A DNA stretch of 64,000 nucleotides from Azospirillum brasilense (GTDB lineage Bacteria > Pseudomonadota > Alphaproteobacteria > Azospirillales > Azospirillaceae). Below are positions 16,414 to 26,371 of this stretch, piece by piece. The notes under the pieces are model-generated. The model was not told where the DNA came from. It did not search any database and worked only from the letters and a program-made list of their open reading frames with translations. Made by a program: the position numbers and the translations under genes. Location of the stretch: assembly GCF_005222205.1 (NCBI RefSeq), contig NZ_CP032346.1:434001-498000 (forward strand), read 5' to 3'. Positions within the stretch are counted from its first letter, which is position 1; every line of letters starts with the position of its first letter.

Positions 16414-17520
16414 TTACTTCTTGGTGCCGGCCGACGCGACGAAGCTGTCGTAGGGCAGCTCGGCGACGCGGAACCAGAGCTGGGTCTCGTCGAGGAACGG
16501 CTTCCAGCTCTCGTAGATCGTCTTGAAGTTCGGGTTGGTCTTCGCCAACTCGTCGTAATACTCGAAGGCGATCTTGTGCGCCTGCTCCATCAGGTCGCGC
16601 GGGTAGGCGCGCAGCAGGGTGCCCTTGGCGACCAGACGCTTCAGAGCCTTGGCGTTCTCCGAATCGTAGCGGGCGATCATGTAGGTGTTCGCCTCGGCGC
16701 AGGCGGCCGTCAGGATCGACTGGTAGGACTTGGGGAGCTTTTCCCACTCCTGCAGGTTGACGTAGAGCGAGACGTTCGGCCCGCCTTCCCACCAGCCCGG
16801 ATAGTAGTAGTACTTGGCGACCTGATGGAAGCCCAGCCGCTCGTCGTCGTAGGGGCCGACGAACTCGGTCGCGTCGATGGTGCCCTTCTCCAGCGCCGGA
16901 TAGACGTCCGCGCCGGCGATCTGGGTCGGAGTGGCGCCCATCTTCGACATGATCTGGCCGGTGATGCCGGCGATGCGGATCTTCAGGCCCTGGAAGTCCG
17001 CGGCGGTCTTGATTTCCTTGCGGTACCAGCCGCCCATCTGAGCGCCGGTGTTGCCCGCCGGGAACTGGATGACGTTGTGGTTCTTCATGAAGGCGCGCAT
17101 CAGCTCCAGGCCGCCGGCCTGGAACCAGGCGGTGGTCTGACGGGCGTTCGGGCCGAACGGAATGGCCGTGTCGAAGGCGAAGGTCGGGTCCTTGCCGACA
17201 TAATAGTAGCCGCAGGTGTGGCCGCACTGGACCGAGCCGTTCTGCACGGCGTCGAGCACCTGGAGGCCGGGCACCAGCTCACCACCCGGGAACGCGCGGA
17301 TCTGGAACTTGCCGTCCGTGCTCTCGGCGACGCGGCGGGCGATCAGCTCCGAGGCGCCGAACAGGATGTCGGTGCTCTTCGGGAAGCTCGACGCCAGGCG
17401 CCACTGGATTTCCGGCTGCGACTGCGCAATGGCCGGCGCGGCCACGCCGGCAACCGCCAGCCCCGCACCCGCGGCCGCGGCGCCCGCACCCGCCGACTTC
17501 AGAAACGCACGTCTTTTCAC
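16414..17520 (-). CDS. Tat-exported TRAP transporter solute-binding protein (DctP family), orphan
   Basis: 368 residues. The N-terminus has a twin-arginine signal (KRRAFLKSAG followed by an Ala-rich hydrophobic stretch to about 32, ending PAIAQ). The mature protein has the DctP fold with AGADVYPALEKGTIDATEFVGPYDDERLGF, close in style to the TakP/lactate-binding branch for 2-oxo or hydroxy acids; that substrate guess is inference. The TRAP membrane subunits (DctQ, DctM) are not adjacent, so it may use those encoded elsewhere. It is flanked by terminators and transcribed alone. Confidence 0.87.
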   Translation of the reverse strand: MKRRAFLKSAGAGAAAAGAGLAVAGVAAPAIAQSQPEIQWRLASSFPKSTDILFGASELIARRVAESTDGKFQIRAFPGGELVPGLQVLDAVQNGSVQCGHTCGYYYVGKDPTFAFDTAIPFGPNARQTTAWFQAGGLELMRAFMKNHNVIQFPAGNTGAQMGGWYRKEIKTAADFQGLKIRIAGITGQIMSKMGATPTQIAGADVYPALEKGTIDATEFVGPYDDERLGFHQVAKYYYYPGWWEGGPNVSLYVNLQEWEKLPKSYQSILTAACAEANTYMIARYDSENAKALKRLVAKGTLLRAYPRDLMEQAHKIAFEYYDELAKTNPNFKTIYESWKPFLDETQLWFRVAELPYDSFVASAGTKK

Positions 17521-17687
17521 GATTCTTCTCCCGTGGACTCCGCCTTCCCTTTTCGTTTCAAGCGGCCCGTCGGACCACTTGTTGCGAGGGAATTTTCACA
17601 ACTGTAACAAAGCAGCGTTTTCGTTCCGATTCATCGCACAAATGCGCATGTCAGGTCTACCCTGGTCCTACGGATTAGGCGACCGCC

Positions 17688-19313
17688 TCAGCCGCGCCGC
17701 CCCAGGAAGGCGGCGAGCGGCGGCAGGACCAGCGTCCGCCCGTCCGCGCTGACCTCGGGAACCGGCACTCCCGGCGGGCGCGGCAGGTCGAGCGCCTCCA
17801 TCGGCGGCTTGCGCTTCAGCGCGTATTCCGCCGGCTGGTTGGACAGGTTGAAGACGGCCAGCAGCTCTTCGCCCTCCGCCGCCCGTTCGAAGGCCAGGAC
17901 GCTGCCGGCCTCCTCCACCGCCGCCACGCCGCCCTGGGTCAGCGCCGGATGGCGACGGCGCAGGCGCAGGGCGGAGCGCCAGACGTCGAGCGGGCTGCCG
18001 GTACGCCGCTCCTGGGCGTCGACCGCCAAGCCGTGGTGGGGTTCCGCCACCGGAAGCCACGTCTCGACCGCGCTGGAAAAACCGGCGTTCGCGGCGCCGG
18101 ACCGCCAAGGCATCGGCGTGCGGCTGCCGTCGCGACCCTGGAAGTCGGGCCAATAGGCGATGCCGAAGGGGTCGCGCAGGTCCTCCGCCTCCAGCACCGC
18201 GTTGGGCAGCGCCAGCTCTTCCCCCTGGTAGAGGCAGACGGTGCCGGGCAGCGTGGCGAACAGGGTGGCGAGCAGGGCGTTGAAGCGCTCCGGATCGGCG
18301 CCGGGCGGCAGCCAGCGGCTGGCGGCGCGCTCGACGTCGTGGTTGGAGAAGCTCCAGCAGATCGCCTCGGGCTGCGGCGTCCCGGTCAGCGCCCCGGCGA
18401 AGTTCTGCGCGGTGAAGGGCTGCTTGGCCAGCGACAGGGTGTAGGCGGCGTGCAGCCCCTGCGGCCCGCAGTAGGCGGCGATGCGCCGCGCAGCGCCCGG
18501 CTGGCTCGACAGCTCGCCCAGCAGCACCCGGTCGGGATAGCAGTCGATCACCGCGCGCAGCCGGGCCAGCACACCGTGAATGGCCGGGTGCATCATGTCG
18601 TAGAGATGCTGTTGCAGGGCGAACAGCTTGGCCGGCGGTTCCGCCCCGCTCCAGGCCGCCGCGGGGTTGGAGCGGAGCTGCGGGTCGTGGGCGAAGAAAT
18701 CCACCGCGTCGATGCGGAAGCCGTCCACCCCGCGCTCCAGCCAGAAGGCCGCGGTGTCGCCGAGCGCCTGGAGCACCGCCTCGTCGTGCAGGTTCAGGGC
18801 GGGCTGGCTGGACAGGAAATGGTGCAGGTAATACTGGCGCCGCCGCGGCTCCCAGGTCCAGGCGGGGCCGCCGAACACCGAAAGCCAGTTGTTGGGCGGC
18901 GTGCCGTCGGGGCGCGGATCGGCCCAGACGTACCAGTCGGCGAATTCCCCGTCACGCGACCGGCGGCTGGCGGAGAACCAGGGGTGCGCGTCCGAGGTGT
19001 GGCCGCAGACCAGATCCAGGATCACCTTCAGCCCATGGCCGTGCGCCGCCTCGATGATGCGGTCCACCGTCTCCAGCCGGCCCATGCGCGGGTCGACCGC
19101 CCGGTGGTCGGTGATGTCGTAGCCGAAATCCTTCTGCGGCGACGGGTAGAAGGGGCTGATCCACACCCCCTGCACGCCGAGCGACGCCACATGGCCGAGG
19201 CCGTCCAGCACGCCGTCCAGATCGCCCCAGCCGTCGCCGTTTCCGTCGAGGAAGCTGAGGGGGTAGATCTGGTACAGCGCGGCACCGCGCAGCCACGAAG
19301 ACGCCTGGGACAT
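17688..19313 (-). CDS. Alpha-glucosidase / oligo-1,6-glucosidase-like GH13 enzyme
   Basis: 541 residues from the ATG at 19313 (GGAGGG site close upstream; an ATG five codons earlier is less likely). A complete GH13 barrel starts LYQIYPLSFLDGNGDGWGDL. Catalytic residues are visible: nucleophile Asp202 (DGFRIDAVDFF), acid/base Glu267 (VLLGELSS) and Asp326 (SNHDVER). A C-terminal beta domain follows. There is no signal peptide, so it should be a cytoplasmic enzyme acting on short alpha-glucosides such as isomaltose, sucrose or trehalose-type sugars. No sugar transporter is adjacent. Confidence 0.9.
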   Translation of the reverse strand: MSQASSWLRGAALYQIYPLSFLDGNGDGWGDLDGVLDGLGHVASLGVQGVWISPFYPSPQKDFGYDITDHRAVDPRMGRLETVDRIIEAAHGHGLKVILDLVCGHTSDAHPWFSASRRSRDGEFADWYVWADPRPDGTPPNNWLSVFGGPAWTWEPRRRQYYLHHFLSSQPALNLHDEAVLQALGDTAAFWLERGVDGFRIDAVDFFAHDPQLRSNPAAAWSGAEPPAKLFALQQHLYDMMHPAIHGVLARLRAVIDCYPDRVLLGELSSQPGAARRIAAYCGPQGLHAAYTLSLAKQPFTAQNFAGALTGTPQPEAICWSFSNHDVERAASRWLPPGADPERFNALLATLFATLPGTVCLYQGEELALPNAVLEAEDLRDPFGIAYWPDFQGRDGSRTPMPWRSGAANAGFSSAVETWLPVAEPHHGLAVDAQERRTGSPLDVWRSALRLRRRHPALTQGGVAAVEEAGSVLAFERAAEGEELLAVFNLSNQPAEYALKRKPPMEALDLPRPPGVPVPEVSADGRTLVLPPLAAFLGRRG

Positions 19314-19387
19314 AAGGACCCTCCACAAGAGACTCGTGGAAAGGGTCCCCCCATAGCCCTAACGATCGGTTACCGGCCCGGTTTTGG

Positions 19388-19711
19388 TCACGGCTTCCGA
19401 CCGACGGTCGGCGCCGTCAGGCGCAGCCAGGGCGCCCAAGCCTGCCGCACGGCGTCGCTCCACATCCGCATCGGCGTCATCCATGGGGCCAGCCACGGGG
19501 CCAGCATCGGGTTGGCGTTGGCGAAGGCCGGGTTGAACAGCGGGTTGGCCGAGGCCAGCAGCGCCGTCCCCATCATGCCGCGCAGCGCGTCGAAGGAGGG
19601 CGTGGCGGTGATCTGCACGGCGATCGTCTCGGTCCCGCGCTCCGGGTCGTCCCGGTGCAGGATCTGGATGTCCAGGTTCGGCAGGGCAGCGGTCAGCTTG
19701 GTCTCGTCCAT
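19388..19711 (-). CDS. Hypothetical protein, divergent from topoisomerase IB
   Basis: 107 residues from the ATG at 19711, which has a GGAAGAGG site. The frame is open further upstream but that region is the promoter and start of the topoisomerase gene. The first half looks like a small beta/alpha unit (LDIQILHRDDPERGTETIAVQITATPSFDA). The second half is rich in Asn, Pro, Met and Trp (LFNPAFANANPMLAPWLAPWMTPM) and mildly hydrophobic. No family recognised. Confidence 0.6.
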   Translation of the reverse strand: MDETKLTAALPNLDIQILHRDDPERGTETIAVQITATPSFDALRGMMGTALLASANPLFNPAFANANPMLAPWLAPWMTPMRMWSDAVRQAWAPWLRLTAPTVGRKP

Positions 19712-19856
19712 CGTCCTCTTCCCTTCAATGCCGGCGGGCCTCACGGCCGGGGCCATGGTTGCCGAACGGCGCGCCCGCCGCAACCATGCAACCAAAAGCC
19801 GGCGCCGATGTTTCCCGCTGGCAGCCAATGGGCTGGCAAGCGATGGGGATACCAGC

Positions 19857-20975
19857 ATGGACGGAGCGACGGTCACCGATCCCCGCACCGAGGCGGAAGA
19901 GGCCGCGGCCTGCGCCGGGCTGAGCTATGTCTGCGACGACGAGCCGGGCATCCGGCGCCGCCGCGCCGGCAAGGGCTTCTCCTACCGGTGGCCCGACGGC
20001 ACGCGGGTGACCGAGGAGGACACGCTGGAGCGAATCCGCAAGCTGGCGATCCCCCCGGCCTACCGCGACGTCTGGATCTGCCCGAACCCGGACGGCCACC
20101 TCCAGGCCACGGGCCGCGACACGCGGGGTCGCAAGCAGTACCGCTACCACCCGCGCTGGACCGAGATGCGAGAAGGCACGAAATTCGGGCGCATGCTCGA
20201 CTTCTGCCGCGCCCTTCCGACCATCCGCCGTCAGGTGGACGGCGATCTCGCCCGCCGCGGCCTGCCGCGGGAAAAGGTGCTGGCCGCCGTGGTGCGGCTG
20301 CTGGAAACCACGCTGATCCGCGTCGGCAACGAAAACTACGCGCGGGAGAACAGCAGTTACGGCCTGACCACCCTGCGCGACGACCACGCCGACATCGAAG
20401 GGGCGGAAATCCGCTTCACCTTCAAAGGCAAATCCGGAAAGGAATGGAACGTTGCCCTGAAGGACCGCCGCCTCGCCCGCGTCGTCCGCGCCTGCCGCGA
20501 CGTGCCGGGGGACGAGCTGTTCCAGTACATGGACCGCGACGGGCAGCGCCACGCGGTGAGTTCCGGCGACGTGAACGAGTATCTGCGCGCCGCCACCGGA
20601 CAGGACTTCACCGCCAAGGACTTCCGCACCTGGGCCGGCACCGTTCTGGCCGCCATGGCGCTGCGGGAGTTCGAGACCTTCGACAGCGCCGCCAAGGCCA
20701 AGCGCAACGTCACCCACGCCATCGAGCAGGTGGCCGCCCGCCTCGGCAACACCGCCAGCGTCTGCCGCAAGAGCTACGTCCACCCTGAGATTCTGGACGC
20801 CTATCTGGAAGGCAACCTGCTGGACTCCCTGACCCGCGAGGTGGAGACCGAGCTGCGCGAGGAGCTTCCCGAACTGGAGGCCGAGGAGGCCGCCGTGCTG
20901 GCCTTCCTGCGCGGCCGGCTGGAGCGCGAGCGCCGATCCCGCGCCAGCGAGAGCCAGCGGCGGCGCGCCGCGTAG
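19857..20975 (+). CDS. DNA topoisomerase IB (poxvirus/eukaryotic type)
   Basis: 372 residues from the ATG at 19857; the open frame to the left is non-coding shadow over the glucosidase gene. The N-terminal topo_IB domain has KLAIPPAYRDVWICPNPDGHLQATGRD. The catalytic core includes Arg155 region LIRVGNENYARENSSYGLTTLRDDH, a Lys-containing FKGKSGKEW loop, and the nucleophile Tyr307 in CRKSYVHPEILDAY. These enzymes relax supercoils without ATP or metal. Bacterial copies are patchy and often stress-linked. The basic tail (RRSRASESQRRRAA) is usual. Confidence 0.92.
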   Translation: MDGATVTDPRTEAEEAAACAGLSYVCDDEPGIRRRRAGKGFSYRWPDGTRVTEEDTLERIRKLAIPPAYRDVWICPNPDGHLQATGRDTRGRKQYRYHPRWTEMREGTKFGRMLDFCRALPTIRRQVDGDLARRGLPREKVLAAVVRLLETTLIRVGNENYARENSSYGLTTLRDDHADIEGAEIRFTFKGKSGKEWNVALKDRRLARVVRACRDVPGDELFQYMDRDGQRHAVSSGDVNEYLRAATGQDFTAKDFRTWAGTVLAAMALREFETFDSAAKAKRNVTHAIEQVAARLGNTASVCRKSYVHPEILDAYLEGNLLDSLTREVETELREELPELEAEEAAVLAFLRGRLERERRSRASESQRRRAA

Positions 20976-20978
20976 GGC

Positions 20979-21968
20979 CTATGCCTCCGGCTGGTCCTGG
21001 GTGGACAGGCCGTCGCCCCAGTCCAGCCGGCGCGCGGCCTTGAAGGCGGCGCCGTCGCGCTTCCCGAGAATCCGTTCGGTTTGGGCGCCGTCCCGGCCGC
21101 AGAGCTTGAAGCCGATGCGCCCGTTTCCGGCGCTCCATGGCGGCGCGATGATGCGGGCCTCGGGACGGGCACCGGGCCGGCGGGAGGCGGCGATGTAGAC
21201 GAACTTCTCGTCCTCCCACGGCACCTCCGCCCCCTTGGCCATGCGGTGCAGCCGCGAGCGGGCGACCCGACGGGAGAAATGGCACCAGTCGGGGGCGGCC
21301 AGCGGGCAGGCGGCGCTGTGCACGCAGGGCGCCAACAGATGGGCGCCGGCGGCGATCAGCCGCTCCCGCGCCCGGACGATGCGCGCCCAGCCGGCGGGCG
21401 TGCCGGGCTCGACGATCAGCAGCGTCCCGGCGGTGAGCGACCACAGCCGGTCGACCAGCCGGTCGCGCGCCGTCTCCGCCAGCTCGTCCAGCACATAGGC
21501 CAATGTCACCAGATCGCGCGGCTCCAGACCGGGCAGATCACCCGTGGCATCGCCGGCCCGCCACACGATCCGCGTCGGCGCCGCCGCTTGCGACAGCGTC
21601 TCGCCGACCGCGCGGATGGCCGGGCTGCCCTCGATCAGCAGGGCGTCGTCCAGGCTGGCCCAGCAGTCGGAGGCCGCCCACAGCGCTGTCCCCGGACCGG
21701 CCCCGACGTCCAGCGCGGTCACCGGCGCGAAATCGGGAAGCGCCTCGGCCACCGCCTCCATGCTGGAGCGGACGGCGGCGAAGGTGGCCGGCAGGCGGGT
21801 GGCGAGATAAGCCCGCGCCGCCAGATCGTCCGACAGGTGGAAGCGCCCGTCCCGCACCTCCGCCCGGTAGCGCTGGGAGAGGCGGTCGGCTGCGCGCTTC
21901 AGGTCGGACAGGGCGATGCCGTCGAGCGCGCGGTCCACCGCGTGGCGGAGCGAAGGGGGAAGTTCCAT
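20979..21968 (-). CDS. Rsm22-like small-ribosomal-subunit methyltransferase family protein
   Basis: 329 residues from the ATG at 21968; extra open frame upstream overlaps the chemoreceptor end and is not used. An SAM-binding Rossmann core (ALDVGAGPGTALWAA) is followed by LVTLAYVLDELAE and TLLIVEPGTPAGW. A cysteine set (CVHSAACPLAAPDWCHF) is typical of Rsm22 proteins, where it probably holds a metal or Fe-S centre. Mitochondrial relatives assist small-subunit assembly. The bacterial role is not established. It converges with topoisomerase IB, leaving only 3 bases between stops. Confidence 0.85.
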   Translation of the reverse strand: MELPPSLRHAVDRALDGIALSDLKRAADRLSQRYRAEVRDGRFHLSDDLAARAYLATRLPATFAAVRSSMEAVAEALPDFAPVTALDVGAGPGTALWAASDCWASLDDALLIEGSPAIRAVGETLSQAAAPTRIVWRAGDATGDLPGLEPRDLVTLAYVLDELAETARDRLVDRLWSLTAGTLLIVEPGTPAGWARIVRARERLIAAGAHLLAPCVHSAACPLAAPDWCHFSRRVARSRLHRMAKGAEVPWEDEKFVYIAASRRPGARPEARIIAPPWSAGNGRIGFKLCGRDGAQTERILGKRDGAAFKAARRLDWGDGLSTQDQPEA

Positions 21969-22071
21969 GGGTCCGGGCGGGGCAGGCGTGGTCTCGTTCC
22001 GCCTGTTAGCACGCCGCCCGCCCCGCGCACACGGACAAATCAGGGCCCGGGACAAATCAGGGAACAGGCGG

Positions 22072-24075
22072 TTACGCCCGCACCTGCCGCAGGAAGTCGT
22101 CCACCGCGCCATTCAAGGTGCCGGCCAGTTCCGACAGGCGGTCGGCCGCCCCCATCATGGCGTCGGCGGAGCGTCCGGTATCCACCGCCACACGGCTGAC
22201 GTCGCCGATGTTGGACGACACGTCGGTGTTCATGCACTCCACGATGCGCACGTTGTGGGTGATCTCCGAGGTCGCCTGGCGCTGCTGCTCGACCGCCGCG
22301 GCGATGCCGCTCACGCTCTCGCCGATCACGGCGATGGTGGAGCCGATGCGGGCGATGGCCTCCACCACCCCCATGGTCGATTGCTGAATGCCATGGACCA
22401 GGGTGGCGATCTCCTCCGTCGAGGAGGCGGTCTGGGAGGCGAGCGCCTTCACCTCGGTGGCGACGACGGCGAAACCCTTGCCGGCGTCGCCGGCACGCGC
22501 CGCCTCGATGCTGGCGTTGAGCGCCAGGAGGTTGGTCTGTTGAGCGATCGCGGTGATGATGGCGACCACCTCGCCGATCTTCTGGGCGGAGTCCGACAGG
22601 CCCTTGGTCAGGTCGTCGGCGCGCCGGGATTCGGCGACGGCGTCCTCCGCAACGCTGCGCGACTGGGCGATCTGCCGCCCGATCCCGTCGATGGAGGCGG
22701 AGAGCTGCTCACTGGCCGAAGCCACGGCGCCGACGTTGCGGGTCGCCGTGCCGGCGGCGTCCGCGGCGGCGCGGGTGCGCTGCGCGGTGTCCGACGCCAT
22801 GCCCGCCACGGCGCGGGCGGAGCCCGTGACCTCCGCCGCCGCCACGGACAGCGAGCCGGCCACCGCCTGGACCGTGCGCTCCAGCCCATCGGCCAGCGTC
22901 GCCATCAGGGCGCGGCGTTCCTCCTCGGCGCGGCGTTCCTGGTCGCGGCGGGTCTCCTCCGCGCGCTGGCGGGCCTCCAGCGCCTCGCGGAAGGCTTCGA
23001 CCGCGCCATGGATGTCGGCGATCTCGCGCAGGGGCGAGGGGCGCAACGGCACCGCACCCTCCCCGCGGGTCAGCGCCTGGAGCGCCCGGCTGGCGTCGCG
23101 CACCGGCTGCATGATGAAGCGGTAGCCCAGCAGCATGTTCACGCCGCCGACCAGCCCGATCAGCACGAAGGCGCCCAGCGCGATCAGCGTCAGCCGGTCG
23201 AGCACCGCGGTCAGCGCCGCGGCACCCTCCTGGCTGCGCGCGGTCACCGCGTCGGAGGCGGCGTTCATCCCCTGCACCAGCCCATCGACCAGAGTCCGGA
23301 CCTCCTGGTTGTGGGCGTGGGCGTCCGTGGTCAGGCGCAGTGTTTCGGTGCGCTGCGCGAAGGCCTCGTCGAGCGCGGCGAAGGACGCGATGTCGTCGGC
23401 GACGCTCTCGAACTCGTCGGCAGACGGCAGATGCCGGCGCAACTCCATGGCCTTGGCCATGTGCTCGCGGAACTGGCGCAGGTCGTTGCCGACCGCCGGC
23501 GGGTAGAGCTGGGACGGCAGGCGCGTCAGCAGGAACTTGGCGTCGCGGATCGTCGAGAAGAGCGTGGCGAGCGCCTGCTCGTCCGCCGGTTGCGTCGTCG
23601 CGCGCATCGCCGCGGACAGGCCGCGGGCAATGTCGCCCGACAGGCTTTCCGCGCGGCTGATGTTGAAACCGAATTTCTTGTCCAGCGCCTCGACCTTGGC
23701 GCCGATGGCCGCGGCCTCCCGGCTGGCCGCGACCGCCTTGGCGACGGTCTGCGCGATGTCCGGCGCGGCGTTGGCGGACATCCGCGCGGCGTGGGCGTCC
23801 AGGCCGGACAGCGCGTCGGCGCGCGTCGCCTCGTCCCCGCTGACGATCACCGCCTCGCCCAGCTTGGCGAGCCGTTCGGCCTCAAGGGCGATCCGCTGGT
23901 TCTCGGCCACCCGCTGCGCCAACTCGGCGTTGCCGTCGGCGATGCGCGTCGCCTCCATGGCGGTCATGCCGCCGAACACCGCCAGGGCGGCCACCACGAC
24001 GCCCGCAATCAGGCAATCCACCACGACGACTTGGAACGTCGAGCGCTTCGCCCGCTCACTTGTCCCGGATACCAT
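22072..24075 (-). CDS. Methyl-accepting chemotaxis protein
   Basis: 667 residues. TM1 is near 15-37 and TM2 near 280-303. The roughly 240-residue periplasmic region between is helical (four-helix-bundle-like, no PAS/Cache motif recognised). A HAMP domain follows, then a long cytoplasmic coiled coil with the conserved hairpin tip [20 protein letters not shown]. No C-terminal pentapeptide for CheR binding is visible (ends FLRQVRA). The ligand is unknown. No other chemotaxis genes are in the window. Confidence 0.93.
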   Translation of the reverse strand: MVSGTSERAKRSTFQVVVVDCLIAGVVVAALAVFGGMTAMEATRIADGNAELAQRVAENQRIALEAERLAKLGEAVIVSGDEATRADALSGLDAHAARMSANAAPDIAQTVAKAVAASREAAAIGAKVEALDKKFGFNISRAESLSGDIARGLSAAMRATTQPADEQALATLFSTIRDAKFLLTRLPSQLYPPAVGNDLRQFREHMAKAMELRRHLPSADEFESVADDIASFAALDEAFAQRTETLRLTTDAHAHNQEVRTLVDGLVQGMNAASDAVTARSQEGAAALTAVLDRLTLIALGAFVLIGLVGGVNMLLGYRFIMQPVRDASRALQALTRGEGAVPLRPSPLREIADIHGAVEAFREALEARQRAEETRRDQERRAEEERRALMATLADGLERTVQAVAGSLSVAAAEVTGSARAVAGMASDTAQRTRAAADAAGTATRNVGAVASASEQLSASIDGIGRQIAQSRSVAEDAVAESRRADDLTKGLSDSAQKIGEVVAIITAIAQQTNLLALNASIEAARAGDAGKGFAVVATEVKALASQTASSTEEIATLVHGIQQSTMGVVEAIARIGSTIAVIGESVSGIAAAVEQQRQATSEITHNVRIVECMNTDVSSNIGDVSRVAVDTGRSADAMMGAADRLSELAGTLNGAVDDFLRQVRA

Positions 24076-24218
24076 CTCCGCACCTCATCCGCAGCGTTCC
24101 CCCGAACTCTTCGTTTTTCCGGATGGGCGGCACTGGGGCGGCTCCTCCGGGACTTTATTGTTTGAGTACCTATATGCTCGGGGACGTGGGTGTGAGGCTA
24201 TTGTGGAAAACCGAAGAC

Positions 24219-24243
24219 GGCGCCCGACCATCCGGTGGGCGCC
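24219..24243 (-). terminator. Possible terminator after the lytic transglycosylase gene
   Basis: Stem GGCGCCC/GGGCGCC about 45 bases past the transglycosylase stop. On the minus strand it is followed by GTCTTCGGTTTTCC, a weak T run. Confidence 0.45.
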
Positions 24244-24289
24244 GCCTCTGGTTGTTGCCGAAGCTGTGAAACGGAAGCGGACGGGGCCG

Positions 24290-25396
24290 TTACAGGCCGG
24301 CGCCTTCCCCTCCGGCCAGGGCGACGCAGACGCGGTCCCGGCCCTCCAGGCTGCCGCAGCCGCCGCTGCGCTGGGACACGAAGCGGATGACCACCCGTTC
24401 CCCCTTGCCGACCGCGTGGGGCGGCAGCATCGCCTCGGCGACCAGGGTTTCCACCGTCCGCGACGGCGTCCGTCCGGAGCGGGCGGCGACCGGCGCGTCC
24501 CGGTCGGTGGCGGCGACGAATTCCGCCGGCGGGCGGGCCTCGCCGCGACCCATGGGTTCCACCACGAGCGGAGCCGGGCGGGGCTCCAGGGCGGCAACGG
24601 CGACCGGTGCCGGGGTGGCCGGGGTCTGCGGCACCGGCGCCACCGGTTCCGGGACCACCGCGGCGACGGCGACCGGTTCCGGGACCGCCGGCTTGGTGGG
24701 GGGCTTGGCGGCCACCGCCGCGGAATGCGGCGTGGGGGCGCTCGCCGGAACGATGGCGACCTCGATCGCGCTGGCGCCCGCCGCCTGCGACGGCTCGCGC
24801 GGCGCAACGCCGCGCAGGTTCGGCGTCAAGGCCGCGATGTACATCCGGGTTTCGCGCGGCAGCCGCTGCTTGCCCGCGAGGTGCGAGGCGTAGCAGGCCG
24901 GGCCGCAATTGTAGGCGGCGAGGAAGCCCGGCGCGCCGAACAGGTCGTACATCTCCCGCAGATACGCGGTGCCGGCCAGGATGTTGTCGCGCGGATCGGA
25001 CGGATCGGACCCCAGCCCGTACTGCGTGCGCATCATGTCGTAGGTGCCGGGCATCACCTGCATCAGCCCGATGGCGCCGGCATGGCTGGTGATGGTGCGT
25101 CCGTTCACCACCGCACGCCCGCCGCTCTCCCGCATCATCACGGCCCTGATCCACTTCTCCGGCACGTCGAACCGTTCCGACGCCTCGCGGATGTGGGGAA
25201 CCCAGCGGCCGAGCGGGTCCTTCGGATCAATCGGGACTTCGGCCACCTCCGGGGCCTTGACGACAAGCTCCGCCGTTTCCGGAGCGTTCGAGGCGCAACC
25301 CGCCAAGCCGAGGGCGAGAATCAGGGCGGCACCGGCGGCGCGGGCCGCGGTGAAGTCGCGATAAGCCACGAGGAGGGGTCCGTGCTGGTTGCACAA
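24290..25396 (-). CDS. Lytic transglycosylase lipoprotein (SLT domain)
   Basis: 368 residues. A lipoprotein signal ends in LGLAGC (Cys34). The SLT domain (about 60-190) contains catalytic Glu90 in AVMMRESGG, then AIGLMQVMPGTY and an AYNCGP motif, so it should cleave peptidoglycan glycan strands from the outer or inner membrane face. A Pro/Ala/Val-rich linker (about 195-320) spans the periplasm. A short C-terminal part with paired cysteines (GGCGSLEGRDRVCVA) is not recognised. Adjacent genes give no hint of a secretion or flagellar system, so a housekeeping role is likely. Confidence 0.87.
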   Translation of the reverse strand: MCNQHGPLLVAYRDFTAARAAGAALILALGLAGCASNAPETAELVVKAPEVAEVPIDPKDPLGRWVPHIREASERFDVPEKWIRAVMMRESGGRAVVNGRTITSHAGAIGLMQVMPGTYDMMRTQYGLGSDPSDPRDNILAGTAYLREMYDLFGAPGFLAAYNCGPACYASHLAGKQRLPRETRMYIAALTPNLRGVAPREPSQAAGASAIEVAIVPASAPTPHSAAVAAKPPTKPAVPEPVAVAAVVPEPVAPVPQTPATPAPVAVAALEPRPAPLVVEPMGRGEARPPAEFVAATDRDAPVAARSGRTPSRTVETLVAEAMLPPHAVGKGERVVIRFVSQRSGGCGSLEGRDRVCVALAGGEGAGL

Positions 25397-25711
25397 AGAT
25401 CGAAAGCGTTACCCTCTCTTTGCGATGTAATGGTGCCGACTGTCAAGCAACAAGGCGGGTGTAATGTCCTGATTTTACGGCCTTTCCCTTTTTCATAGCC
25501 CATTGGAATGGTTTTCAGCCAAATGCTGTTCATCCGTATTGGCCCTTTTTCTGCCCCATTCGGCACTGTTGCCGGCTTTGCGACGGCGGGCGAGAGACCC
25601 ATTCCTGTCACGCCCTTAACTTGCGGGGCCGATCGTCGCGGCCCTGGCAACCGCTTGACTTTCCAGAGGTCATTCCATATTGAATGAACGTTCATTTATA
25701 GCCGCACCGCG
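25397..25711. promoter_or_regulatory. Divergent control region (transglycosylase / TetR-RND operon)
   Basis: 315 bases without a gene, relatively AT-rich. The right end holds the probable TetR promoter and operator described separately. The left part should contain the leftward transglycosylase promoter; none was clear enough to call. Confidence 0.5.
25655..25696 (+). promoter_or_regulatory. TetR-type operator overlapping a promoter
   Basis: A 14-bp perfect palindrome AATGAACGTTCATT (25683-25696) lies 16 bases before the TetR ATG. A TTGACT -35 (25655-25660) with a 17-base spacer places the -10 (TATTGA, 25678-25683) at the edge of the palindrome. A repressor bound there would block its own operon. 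The TGAACG/CGTTCA half-sites are typical of AcrR/TetR operators. Confidence 0.65.
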
Positions 25712-26371
25712 ATGCCCGACAGCTCTCCTCTTCCCCCCTCCCGCCGGTCCCGGCGCAAGGAGGCCCGCCCCGCCGAGGTGATCGAGGCGGCGCGCGACCT
25801 GTTCATCTCGCGCGGATTTGCCGCAACCAAGCTGGAGCATGTCGCCCGCAAGGCCGGTGTCAGCGTCGGGTTGCCCTACCTCTATTTCGAGAACAAGGAA
25901 GGGCTGTTCAAAGCGGTCGTCCGGCAGTCCATCCTGCCGCAGTTCCAGATGGGCGAGGATCTGCTGGACAGCTTCACGGGCAGCAGCGAGGAGTTCCTGC
26001 GCGGCCTTGCCCGCGGCTTCTGGGAGATGGAGCAGAGCCCCAACGCCGGCCTGTCGAAGCTGGTCATCGCCGAGGCGCAGAACTTCCCCGACCTCGCCCG
26101 CTTCTACATGGAGGAGGTCGTCCTGCGCGGGCGGCGCTTCTTCGCGCGCATCCTGCACCGCGGCATCGAGCGCGGGGAGTTCCGGCCCGTCGACGTGGAG
26201 CAGATGGCCCGCGTCATCGCCGCCCCGCTCAGCATGCTCTCGCTGTGGAACCACTCGCTGCGTCCCTTCGAACCGGACCCCGCCGCGGCCTCCGCCGAAT
26301 CCTACCTCGACGCCTATCTCGACCTCGTCCTCAACGGGCTGAGGGCCGAACCCAAGGACCGCACCCCATGA
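25712..26371 (+). CDS. TetR/AcrR family repressor of the downstream RND pump
   Basis: 219 residues. The N-terminal TetR helix-turn-helix (about 20-66) has DLFISRGFAATKLEHVARKAGVSVGLPYLYFENKEGLF. The C-terminal ligand domain is of the type found with efflux pumps. The gene ends in an ATGA overlap with the periplasmic adaptor gene, and a palindrome sits over its own promoter. It therefore probably represses the three-gene operon until an inducer binds. The ribosome site is weak, which may keep repressor levels low. Confidence 0.9.
   Translation: MPDSSPLPPSRRSRRKEARPAEVIEAARDLFISRGFAATKLEHVARKAGVSVGLPYLYFENKEGLFKAVVRQSILPQFQMGEDLLDSFTGSSEEFLRGLARGFWEMEQSPNAGLSKLVIAEAQNFPDLARFYMEEVVLRGRRFFARILHRGIERGEFRPVDVEQMARVIAAPLSMLSLWNHSLRPFEPDPAAASAESYLDAYLDLVLNGLRAEPKDRTP

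Noticed and set aside
17949..19856. Open frame continuous with and upstream of topoisomerase IB
   Set aside because: It is antisense to the GH13 glucosidase gene and has no protein-like sequence. Topoisomerase IB homology starts only at about 19857.
25683..25696. Attachment site or transposon end
   Set aside because: The palindrome fits a TetR operator by position and sequence; no recombinase or second copy is visible.
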